64,000 bases of DNA from Physcousia sp015060555 (GTDB lineage: Bacteria; Bacteroidota; Bacteroidia; Bacteroidales; Bacteroidaceae): positions 62,001 through 126,000 of the forward strand of contig SUYG01000037.1 of the NCBI GenBank assembly GCA_015060555.1, read 5' to 3'. Position numbers and translations under genes: made by a program. How positions within the stretch are numbered: the first letter of the stretch is position 1; every line of letters begins with the position of its first letter. The notes under the pieces were generated by a model. It was not told where the DNA came from, searched no databases, and saw only the letters and a list, made by a program, of their open reading frames with translations. Positions 56,711 through 64,000 of the stretch are shown here, piece after piece.

Positions 56711-58210
56711 ATGAGACCACAGCAACTTCTTCAGTATGCTCCGGCAGGTCTGCTGCCGTTGTTAGTGATGCCGGCGTTGGCACAACAGCGTCCCAATATC
56801 CTGTATATCATGTGCGACGACATGGGCTACGGCGATTTGTCGTGCTACGGACAGCAGCATTTCCGCACACCCAACATCGACCGCCTGGCTGCGCAGGGGA
56901 TGCGGATGACATCGGCGTATGCCGGAAGCCCTGTGTCGGCACCTTCGCGAGCCTGCTTCATGACAGGGCAGCACTCGGGACACACGCATGTGCGGGGTAA
57001 TAAGGAATACTGGCGCGGACGCGTAGCGTACGGCGAGAATACGGATTTCGCCGTGGTAGGTCAGGAACCTTATGACACGGCTCATGTCATCCTGCCGGAG
57101 ATCTTCAAGGCTGCGGGCTATCACACTGGAATGTTCGGCAAATGGGCTGGCGGCTATGAAGGCAGTGTCTCGACACCCGATAAGCGGGGCGTGGATGAGT
57201 TCTACGGATATATCTGTCAGTTCCAGGCGCACCTCTACTTCCCCAACTTCCTGAACCGTTACAGCCGTGCGCTGGGTGACACAGGAGTGGTGCGCGAGGT
57301 GCTGGAACAAAACATTCAACACGCCATGTACGGCGATGACTACAACAATCGTCGTCAGTACAGCGCCGACCTCATTCATCAGCGGGCCCTCGACTGGCTG
57401 CGGAAGCAGGACAAGGAGACCCCCTTCTTCGGTATCTTCACCTACACGCTTCCCCATGCTGAGTTGCGTCAGCCTGACGACTCACTGCTGCAGGCTTTTC
57501 GAGGTAAGTTGCTGCCTGAGCGTTCGTTCAAGGGCGACAATCCCTCCCGCTATAATCCTACCCCCGAGGCGCATGCTCAGTTTGCGGCAATGATTACCCG
57601 CCTGGATGCTCAGGTGGGTGAAATCATGGCATTGCTGGAGGAGCGCGGGCTGGCAGAGAACACGGTGCTCATCTTCACCAGCGACAACGGCCCTCATGAA
57701 GAGGGAGGTGCTGACCCCGACTATTTCAATCACGACGGCAAGTTCCGGGGGTTGAAGCGTAGCACCCATGAGGGTGGCATTCGCATCCCCTTCATCGTGC
57801 GGTGGCCGGGGCATGTGAAAGCGGCCAGTGTCAGCGACCAGCCCTTTGCCTTCTATGACCTGATGCCCACCTTCTGCGAGATGGCCGACATCCACGATTG
57901 GGAACAACGTCCCTGGGACTGCGATGGCATCAGTATCCTGCCCACGCTGACGGGCAAGGGACACCAGCGCCAGCATGACCACCTCTACTGGGAGTTCCAT
58001 GAGACGGACATGCTGGGCGTGCGACAGGGAGACTGGAAACTGGTGGTTCGGCATGGCCGCTGCGCCTTGTATAACCTGGCCCGCGACCCGCATGAGGATC
58101 ATGATGAGGCAGTCAAGCATCCCGGCATTGTACGCCGGCTTATACAGAAGATCTACGAAGACCACACAGACAGCCCTTTATTCCCCATCACACTGCCACC
58201 CATGCCATAG
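56711..58210 (+). CDS. Secreted S1-family sulfatase (Ser type)
   Basis: A 499-residue sulfatase (signal peptide ending PALAQ). The formylglycine motif is Ser76-Ala-Pro-Ser-Arg80, the serine form that anaerobic maturases convert. Metal ligands are seen in YIMCDDMGYGD and in FTSDNGPHEE, with GKWAGG and HEGGIRIPFIVRWPGH following. Length is typical. It should remove sulfate esters from sugars or glycans outside the cell. The maturase gene is not in the window. The start at 56711 is preferred to an in-frame ATG at 56687 within the terminator hairpin. Confidence 0.93.
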   Translation: MRPQQLLQYAPAGLLPLLVMPALAQQRPNILYIMCDDMGYGDLSCYGQQHFRTPNIDRLAAQGMRMTSAYAGSPVSAPSRACFMTGQHSGHTHVRGNKEYWRGRVAYGENTDFAVVGQEPYDTAHVILPEIFKAAGYHTGMFGKWAGGYEGSVSTPDKRGVDEFYGYICQFQAHLYFPNFLNRYSRALGDTGVVREVLEQNIQHAMYGDDYNNRRQYSADLIHQRALDWLRKQDKETPFFGIFTYTLPHAELRQPDDSLLQAFRGKLLPERSFKGDNPSRYNPTPEAHAQFAAMITRLDAQVGEIMALLEERGLAENTVLIFTSDNGPHEEGGADPDYFNHDGKFRGLKRSTHEGGIRIPFIVRWPGHVKAASVSDQPFAFYDLMPTFCEMADIHDWEQRPWDCDGISILPTLTGKGHQRQHDHLYWEFHETDMLGVRQGDWKLVVRHGRCALYNLARDPHEDHDEAVKHPGIVRRLIQKIYEDHTDSPLFPITLPPMP

Positions 58211-58278
58211 AAATAAGAAAATTAGGCAGCAAGGGTGATTTTAACATATTTTTTGCATGAATATTCCCATTTTATGCT

Positions 58279-58286
58279 TAATTTTG
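58279..58286 (+). promoter_or_regulatory. Promoter -7 element (TAATTTTG) of the large secreted protein gene
   Basis: TAnnTTTG match 53 bases before the ATG at 58340. Confidence 0.6.
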
Positions 58287-58339
58287 CAGGCGATATATGC
58301 GATTACTAACTAATTCAAACACTAATTAACTACAAACTT

Positions 58340-61300
58340 ATGAAGAAAATCATTACTCTTTTACTTCTGAGTGGAGGTCTGTTCGCAGCCCCCGTAGTGG
58401 CACAGGAAGAGGAGGATGTCACCTACCTCATCCATAATGCCGGCTTCGATGAGGACCTGACCTTCCAGGCCGATGGCTCAATGAAGCCTGCCATCGTCAC
58501 AGATCATTCACTCAGCGATCGCAGCTGGGCTTACATCACTGAGGACAGCACAGTTTATGCTAAGCCAAAGGAAACCAGCTCCCAGAAACGTTCCGATGGT
58601 CGTAAGTTGGAAGCCACCAATGGCTTCATCGGTCGCATCCAAGGATGGACTGTAGAGACCAATCAGGATTTCCCCAAGTGCGAGTGGGTGTATTTCGGTT
58701 CTGTGCCTTACGACCTTCAGAATCAGGCTATTCCCATTGCTGATGATGGCTCCACGTATTTGGAGGTTCCCGCACGTCCCGAAGTAGCCAGTGGCGAAGA
58801 CAACGTGGGTTTTGCCTACCTCCGTGCCGGTTGGGGTGGACGTGCAGTTTACAAGCAGGTGGTCAATTTGCCCTGCGCTGTGTACCGCCTGGACTACTAT
58901 GCCATCAACATCAACCCCAGCGCTTCGAAAGGTAAGAACCTTAGTAGAATCGTTTGCCGCAAGGATGAATGGAAGGATGAGACGGGCTTCAACGACCAAG
59001 AGTGGACTTTGCACTCCATTGAATTTACGCCTACTTCCGAGTTCACCATGGAGTTTGGTTTCGAATCCGAGGGTGGCTCTGGCAGCAACCCCTTCCTTTG
59101 CATTGATGGTATCAAACTGTACAAAATCGGGGAAGCAGATGAGTTCGAAGTGCTGCAATCCGAAGCTTACGATTATTATGACGAAGCGAATGCACTCGCT
59201 GCCGACAGTCTGGCAGAATTCACGCAAGTCTATGCTGATGTTCAAGATTCGCTTTACGTCCTGCTGAACACTGTCGATGAGATTGTTTCTGAAGGCACAG
59301 ATGTAAAGGCTCTCGACGAGGCCTGCGCTCAGCTGAAGGCCTCGGTGGCATACGTGAAAGAGTTGATTGCTGCTGCCAAGGTTGCCCAATTGCAACTGGC
59401 CTATGTAGAGCGCGTCATCAATGCTTCGCTTGGACTGCCGGGCGATAATGATTTGAACGCCTTCTTCATGGAGCATGATATTGAAAGCATCACGGCTGCT
59501 GACTTAACAGATTTTGCGACCCTCGTGGCTGCTGCTATGGAAGCCTACTGGCTGTCTCAGGAGCCGAGCCGTGAAGAACCGGCCAACTATGCTTATCTGA
59601 TTCAGAACTCTTGGTTCTGCGACAATCTGCTGGCTCCTGTAACTAACAGCGCTGATGACGTGGCTGATGCTGGGCTCACGGATGCTCAGCTTGACGCTAC
59701 GGGCTGGACAGATGGCAGCAACGCCTCCAACCGCCAGACCTTTACTTACTGGGCTGCCGATCGTACTGCCTATCAGCTTTGGGCTAACAGCGCGTTCACA
59801 GGCACCCTGGATGTTCATCAGGAACTGACAGGTATTCCCAATGGTATCTATAGCCTGGAAGCTGACCTCGTCTGCAATGAACAAGCTGTAGGCGACCAGC
59901 ACATCTACATCTCCTCCTCGCTGCAGGATGCCGAAGGCTACATGACTGAGGCCGGTTCCGTTATCGGTTGGATGTCTGGCACAATGCCTGCTGAAGTAGA
60001 ATGGGAAACTGTTAAGACTGCAGGTACTGTTATCGTCGTTGACGGTAAGCTCACCATCGGTGCCGCCTCCACTTCACGTTGGCGTGATCCCGAGACGGGC
60101 GAATACAATGATGAGATGCCTGACATGAGTTCCGGTGAGCGTCGTGGCAGCTTCTGGATGACGAACTTCGTGCTCCGCTACCACGGTGAAGCTACAGCTG
60201 ACGAGATTGCTGATGCCAAGCAGGCTCGCTGGATGAAGGCGAATACAATGATGGATGCGATGCACTTCGCTGCCGATAAGGCCGCTGTGGCAGACTCCAT
60301 CGCAAAGTATAGTCGCGGCGAGGATCTCGATGTGCTCAACGCCGGTATTGCGTTGGCAAAGAAGTCTGAGGACAAGTATGTAGAGATCATGGGCGAAGGC
60401 AAGACGATTCCCACCATCGCTGACGAAATAGAAACCAGTGGCGAAGATGCCTTTGGTGCCGCTCATGACATCGTGCTTCACGCCTACAGAAAGACGCTGT
60501 CCTGGATGGATGGCGAAACAGCCACTTATGCACAGGTTGACAGCACCCTCAACGTCCTGAAGGGCTATTCCAACACCTACGCTACAGCCTACAACGAAGC
60601 CTATGATGTGTTGAACGAACTCTCCTCTGTCAAGGCTAAGGAGGTTATCAATGCGAAGATGGCCGATCAGAAGACTCTGCTGCTGGTTGACGTGCTGCTG
60701 TCAACGGAGGAAGTTGACAAATTGGTGGCTGACCTGAACGACGCGCTCGCTGTTGCTGAGGCTCAGGACACCTATGAGAAGAATAAGGATGCTACCGACT
60801 ATACCGCCTATATCAAGAATGCTGACTCTGCTGATACCGCTGGCTGGAATGTCATTGAGAAGGGTGACGGTCCTATTAAGGAAGGTCAGTATCTGGATGA
60901 TGGCGCACACAAGTACTTCGACTCTTATAAGTCTGGCGGTAACTTGCTCTTCACCATGGAGCAGCGTATCAACAACCTGCCCAACGGTACCTACACCGTA
61001 ACGGCTCTTGTGCGTACTCCGACTGAGGGCTTCTGCCTCTTCACAGCCAATGGCGGTGCAGAGAAGACCGACACGACCTACACAGAGGTTCCGCTCGACT
61101 ACTACACAGTGACGGATTCGTTAGGCCATGATAGCCTCGTTGTGGCCAGTGATAGCCATGGCCCCATCTGGGCAGCTATCGATGCCAAGGAGAAAGCAGA
61201 GGGCTACACCGCTCTGGACACTGAAGAACTGGCCATCTGGAATGCCAACAGTGGCAAGGGCCGCGGCTGGAAGAAGGTGGAGATCTCTGGTGTCAATGTT

Positions 61301-61588
61301 GACAACCACATGCTTGTCATTGGCTTCACCACCAACAGCCAGCGTACCGGCAAGGAATGCAAGGCTGCATGGGTTTCCGCTACGGACTTCACGCTGACGC
61401 TCACAGAGCAGGGTGACAACACCGGTTGGGATGGTCCTATCACGGGCATCAGTGCCGTACCTAATGAAAAGCGTGCTAACGCTATCGATGGTATCTACAC
61501 ACTCTCTGGAGCCCGTGTGGCAGCACCGCAGCGTGGTCTTTACATCATCGTACAGGACGGCAAGAGCCGCAAGGTTATCATCCGCTAA
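58340..61588 (+). CDS. Large secreted protein with carbohydrate-binding-like domains
   Basis: A 1082-residue exported protein (signal peptide ending VVAQ). Three beta-sandwich parts that each open with an asparagine-rich start (IHNAGFDEDLTFQ, LIQNSWFCDN, YIKNADSADTAGWN) resemble carbohydrate-binding modules. They alternate with helical spacers (about 265-395, 620-830) of the FIVAR-like kind. The end DGIYTLSGARVAAPQRGLYI with a basic tip is the usual Prevotella C-terminal tail. No catalytic motif is visible. The function may be adhesion or glycan binding at the surface; that is inference. Confidence 0.8.
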   Translation: MKKIITLLLLSGGLFAAPVVAQEEEDVTYLIHNAGFDEDLTFQADGSMKPAIVTDHSLSDRSWAYITEDSTVYAKPKETSSQKRSDGRKLEATNGFIGRIQGWTVETNQDFPKCEWVYFGSVPYDLQNQAIPIADDGSTYLEVPARPEVASGEDNVGFAYLRAGWGGRAVYKQVVNLPCAVYRLDYYAININPSASKGKNLSRIVCRKDEWKDETGFNDQEWTLHSIEFTPTSEFTMEFGFESEGGSGSNPFLCIDGIKLYKIGEADEFEVLQSEAYDYYDEANALAADSLAEFTQVYADVQDSLYVLLNTVDEIVSEGTDVKALDEACAQLKASVAYVKELIAAAKVAQLQLAYVERVINASLGLPGDNDLNAFFMEHDIESITAADLTDFATLVAAAMEAYWLSQEPSREEPANYAYLIQNSWFCDNLLAPVTNSADDVADAGLTDAQLDATGWTDGSNASNRQTFTYWAADRTAYQLWANSAFTGTLDVHQELTGIPNGIYSLEADLVCNEQAVGDQHIYISSSLQDAEGYMTEAGSVIGWMSGTMPAEVEWETVKTAGTVIVVDGKLTIGAASTSRWRDPETGEYNDEMPDMSSGERRGSFWMTNFVLRYHGEATADEIADAKQARWMKANTMMDAMHFAADKAAVADSIAKYSRGEDLDVLNAGIALAKKSEDKYVEIMGEGKTIPTIADEIETSGEDAFGAAHDIVLHAYRKTLSWMDGETATYAQVDSTLNVLKGYSNTYATAYNEAYDVLNELSSVKAKEVINAKMADQKTLLLVDVLLSTEEVDKLVADLNDALAVAEAQDTYEKNKDATDYTAYIKNADSADTAGWNVIEKGDGPIKEGQYLDDGAHKYFDSYKSGGNLLFTMEQRINNLPNGTYTVTALVRTPTEGFCLFTANGGAEKTDTTYTEVPLDYYTVTDSLGHDSLVVASDSHGPIWAAIDAKEKAEGYTALDTEELAIWNANSGKGRGWKKVEISGVNVDNHMLVIGFTTNSQRTGKECKAAWVSATDFTLTLTEQGDNTGWDGPITGISAVPNEKRANAIDGIYTLSGARVAAPQRGLYIIVQDGKSRKVIIR

Positions 61589-61615
61589 TCACCTTTGAGC
61601 GTTAGCTCATACAAC

Positions 61616-61644
61616 AAGCCCCTCGTTGCATCAACGAGGGGCTT
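61616..61644. terminator. Bidirectional terminator
   Basis: AAGCCCCTCGTTG / CAACGAGGGGCTT perfect 13-bp stem with a 3-base loop followed by TCTTT. It sits between convergent genes. Confidence 0.85.
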
Positions 61645-61679
61645 TCTTTATGCAGTACTTACGAAAAGGTTGGATGTCG

Positions 61680-62387
61680 TTACAGCAGATCTTGAAGTTG
61701 TCGTAATGAGGTGACTTCGAAGGTGACAGGTTGGGGAGCAGGGTATTCGGGGAAGCGGTTGAAGAAGGCGGTGTCGAGGCCTGCGCGCTGTGCGCCGAGG
61801 ATGTCCGTGTCGAAGTTGTCGCCAATCATGAGTGTGGTGTCACGCTGTGCTCCTGAGATGCGGAAAGCATAGTCGAAATAGCGCAAGTCGGGTTTATTGA
61901 AACCTGCATCCTCACTCAGGATAATCGTTTGGAAGTAGTCGTAGAGGCCGCAAGCCTGTAGCTTCTTGTACTGTACCTCATGGAATCCGTTGCTGCACAT
62001 GTGCATTCTGTACCCCTTGGCGCGCAGGTAGTCCATGAGTTCCTTAGCTCCCTCCACCAAGCCGGGCTTCGAAGCGCAGTTGTCAAGGAACTGGTTGCTG
62101 GCTTCAAGGCAGTAGGCTTCTGTAGGTTCCAGCCCATGGCCAAAGCTCAAGGGCCTGCGGAAACGCTCTACAATCAGATAGTCCCGTGTGATCTCTCCTT
62201 GGGCGTAACGCCGCCATAGGTCGATGTTGGTCTTCCAGTATTCATCGTGGAAGACTTCGGGATCCGGGAAATAACGGTCTAAGTGAAGCTGATCAAAGAG
62301 TTCGTGGAGCGCGATGACAGCGTTGCCATGGGTGTCGTAGAGCGTGTCATCGAAGTCAAGGAAGAGGTCTGTATATCTTTTCAACAT
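61680..62387 (-). CDS. yjjG: HAD-superfamily phosphatase, YjjG type
   Basis: A 235-residue HAD hydrolase: motif I DFDDTLYDT (residues 11-19), motif II in MCSNG, Lys in the NKPDLRYFDYA region and motif IV GDNFDTDILGA. The pattern is that of YjjG-like noncanonical pyrimidine nucleotidases. A short ATGACGAATG-type spacer (62388-62420) precedes it. Confidence 0.9.
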   Translation of the reverse strand: MLKRYTDLFLDFDDTLYDTHGNAVIALHELFDQLHLDRYFPDPEVFHDEYWKTNIDLWRRYAQGEITRDYLIVERFRRPLSFGHGLEPTEAYCLEASNQFLDNCASKPGLVEGAKELMDYLRAKGYRMHMCSNGFHEVQYKKLQACGLYDYFQTIILSEDAGFNKPDLRYFDYAFRISGAQRDTTLMIGDNFDTDILGAQRAGLDTAFFNRFPEYPAPQPVTFEVTSLRQLQDLL

Positions 62388-62421
62388 GAAATGACGAATG
62401 ACGAATGATGAATGACGAATG

Positions 62422-62910
62422 TTATAGTTGCGCTACTACAAAGATGAGGAGGGCGTAGCGGACTGTTTTGCCAATGGTAATCGTGAGCAGGGAGAGCCAG
62501 GGATTGGTGCGTGTGAAGCCGAGGGTGACGGCAATAACGCTGCCGATGAACGGGAGCGAGCAAAAGAATCCCATCCAAACGCCATAGCGCTGAATCCATT
62601 GTTGGGCTTTCTGCATCTTCTCGCGCTCTACGTGGAGATACTTCTCAATCCATTCCATCTTGCCGAGAGTGCCGATGCCATAGTTGAACATGGAACCGCC
62701 TATATTACCTATGCTGGCGGAAATGAATAAGTACAAGGGGTTGAGGCCAGCCAGCATGAGCGCCGTCAGCACCACTTCGCTGCTGAGGGGGAAGACGCTA
62801 CCGGCGATGAAGGCTGCGATGAGCATGCCTAAATAGCCCCAAGATTCAAGTAAAACTAGGAAGGAGGCCAAGGGTGATAAGAAGAATAGAAAGGATGATA
62901 AACCATGCAT
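62422..62910 (-). CDS. DedA/YqaA-family membrane protein
   Basis: A 162-residue membrane protein with the DedA-type core (GSVFPLSSEVVLTALMLAG, SIGNIGGSMFNYGIG, RYGVWMGFFCSLPFIGS). DedA relatives help move undecaprenyl phosphate or other lipids. The ATG at 62910 is the best placed start; it overlaps the upstream gene by 65 bases, and an ATG at 62964 would overlap more. The N-terminal part before LESWGYLGML is not conserved in family members I recall. Confidence 0.8.
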   Translation of the reverse strand: MHGLSSFLFFLSPLASFLVLLESWGYLGMLIAAFIAGSVFPLSSEVVLTALMLAGLNPLYLFISASIGNIGGSMFNYGIGTLGKMEWIEKYLHVEREKMQKAQQWIQRYGVWMGFFCSLPFIGSVIAVTLGFTRTNPWLSLLTITIGKTVRYALLIFVVAQL

Positions 62911-63838
62911 TGGAGAGCCATGTGCGGGAGAGGGCAATGAAATGTCCTGCCGCTGGCACGACACAGAGGAGCCATAGGGGATAGAGATCCATGAAATGTG
63001 CGGGCTGAACCACTAACCATGCCAGAAGAATGACCTGCAAGGTGAGAAAAGTGTAGTGGCACATGCGCACGCGAATCTTGTCATCGTAGCTCTTGCGGAG
63101 ATAGTGGATGAACCCTGTCAGATTCAGCAGCAGTGTGAACCCGAAAGCCGCCGTCTCAATGCGATGGCTCTCCATGTTCCATTGCCAGTCGAAGGGCTCG
63201 TAGAATGGAGCGATGACTGCTGTTGCGTGTCGCAGGAGCGGTGCAAAGGCTGCGGACGAGAACAGGGCAGCCTCAGAGCATGGCTCCGAGAAGAATGAGA
63301 AGATCGACAATCCAGCCAAGACCGTAGCCCAAAGGAAGTAAGGTGTGAGTAATCCGATGAGTGCTGCACCAAGTCCCTTCCAGCTGAGGGAGCGCAGGAA
63401 GATGCCTTGGTTCCATAGTATGACGGGTGACAGCAACAGCATAGGCGCCCAGAACAGGCTGCCCAAGGCGATGAACAGGTAGGTGTGTAGGGTATGAACT
63501 TCCGGCTTCGGATGCTCATAAGTGCGCAGGACATAGGAGATACTGATGATCAGGCACAGTTGGCAGATAGAGCTTGTGCTGAAGGGGTGCAGGAAGACAC
63601 TGACAGCCATCAATAGCAGGAAGAGCGACGAGATGATGCGGGAGCGTACGCGTAGCAGTGCCTGCTTGGCGGAAGTCTCGATGATGATATAGGTGGTAAT
63701 GCCACATATTACCCACCCCTTCAGATATTCCAATGAATAGGTTGCCTGTGGCAGAAACCACAATATGGTTGTCAGGACACATGCCGTGGGCAGTGTCGAC
63801 GAGCTCTCAGCAACCTTATTTTGCAAGCGCCTTTTCAA
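62846..63838 (-). CDS. Polytopic membrane protein of unknown function
   Basis: A 330-residue protein with about ten hydrophobic segments, spaced over the whole length, and short polar loops (YEHPKPEVHTLHTYL, FDWQWNMESHRIETAAFG). It recalls the DUF6427-like membrane proteins of Bacteroidetes, but I cannot confirm this. The gene lies between purD (20 bases upstream) and the DedA gene, with a short overlap. Confidence 0.7.
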   Translation of the reverse strand: MKRRLQNKVAESSSTLPTACVLTTILWFLPQATYSLEYLKGWVICGITTYIIIETSAKQALLRVRSRIISSLFLLLMAVSVFLHPFSTSSICQLCLIISISYVLRTYEHPKPEVHTLHTYLFIALGSLFWAPMLLLSPVILWNQGIFLRSLSWKGLGAALIGLLTPYFLWATVLAGLSIFSFFSEPCSEAALFSSAAFAPLLRHATAVIAPFYEPFDWQWNMESHRIETAAFGFTLLLNLTGFIHYLRKSYDDKIRVRMCHYTFLTLQVILLAWLVVQPAHFMDLYPLWLLCVVPAAGHFIALSRTWLSNAWFIILSILLITLGLLPSFT

Positions 63839-63857
63839 TCTTTCAATCTTTCAATTT

Positions 63858-64000
63858 TTAGAGATCCTGGCCGATGTCGCGGCGGAAGTACTTGCCTTCA
63901 AATTGTATCTCTTGGGCACCGGCGAAGCTTCTGGCCAGTGCCTCTGCCTTATCCTTGCCGTAGCTGGAGACGGCGATGACGCGTCCGCCGGCTGTCACCA
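63858..64000 (-). CDS. purD: Phosphoribosylamine-glycine ligase, C-terminal end (runs off the right edge)
   Basis: The last 47 codons read VTAGGRVIAVSSYGKDKAEA ... KYFRRDIGQDL, the C-terminus of PurD, the ATP-grasp enzyme that makes glycinamide ribonucleotide in purine synthesis. The rest is outside the window. Transcription runs leftwards into the membrane protein gene. Confidence 0.88.
   Translation of the reverse strand, partial: VTAGGRVIAVSSYGKDKAEALARSFAGAQEIQFEGKYFRRDIGQDL

Overview
The window looks like chromosomal DNA from a member of the Bacteroidales, most likely Prevotellaceae. The reasons are the many TAnnTTTG-type -7 promoter elements just upstream of genes, Bacteroidetes-style families (SecD-SecF fusion, V-type ATPase K subunit, Zn-knuckle-less sirtuin, secreted GH2/GH43 enzymes, a Ser-type sulfatase) and the short C-terminal tails on large secreted proteins that are common in Prevotella. 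Species cannot be decided from sequence alone. Most of the window is moderately GC-rich; a block around 35.2-37.9 kb is clearly AT-rich.

Layout. 0-6 kb: 5' part of mnmG, a Wzx-like flippase, a secreted GH2 enzyme, purU. 6-15.6 kb: tRNA-Met(CAT), rlmL, cysE, queH with a U32 peptidase-family gene, sufB (without sufC/D), an RNase HI gene, argS and an HU gene. 15.6-23.7 kb: rhomboid protease plus an EEP phosphatase-family protein, secDF, a radical SAM protein, then the minus-strand set cobB - nucleoside kinase - fur - trkH (to 25.4 kb). 25.6-34 kb: three consecutive FKBP-type isomerases, an AsnC-family regulator, a C26/M19 fusion, a glutaminyl-cyclase-like M28 protein, sufE, rbfA and a LolC/E-type permease. 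34-39 kb: an accessory stretch with nested inverted repeats, a candidate structured RNA, four AT-rich genes for secreted proteins (two of them paralogues) and a decayed GNAT-type toxin-antitoxin locus. 39-51 kb: PH-domain and XRE genes, a very large GH2 beta-galactosidase, a two-domain GH43 and a multidomain secreted glycosidase-like protein. 51-56 kb: a glutamine synthetase III gene fragment and a TolC/EmrA/EmrB-type efflux operon bracketed by short related repeats. 56-64 kb: a lone V-type ATPase K subunit, sulfatase, a large secreted protein, a YjjG-like HAD phosphatase, a DedA protein, a membrane protein and the 3' end of purD.

The most striking pattern is a family of C/G-rich, doubly palindromic repeats lying inside protein-coding genes and kept in frame. 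Two 126-bp copies (42 codons each) and one half copy sit in the beta-galactosidase. Related inserts occur in argS (about 60 codons) and mnmG, and degraded ones in rlmL and the flippase. In two genes (the RNase HI gene and the LolC/E-type permease) a pair of these palindromes flanks the translation start, so the start codon and N-terminus are supplied by the element. The resulting proteins carry peptides such as SPRGGE, LPPTGGAGEGL and REGQGGGSA that are foreign to their families. This resembles in principle the palindromic elements known inside Rickettsia genes, but the sequence is different; I do not know whether this family has been described.

Functional themes are housekeeping (translation, Fe-S assembly, secretion, protein folding) mixed with extracellular glycan breakdown (GH2 x2, GH43, GH30-like, sulfatase). 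No SusC/SusD pair is visible, so this is not a classical polysaccharide utilisation locus.
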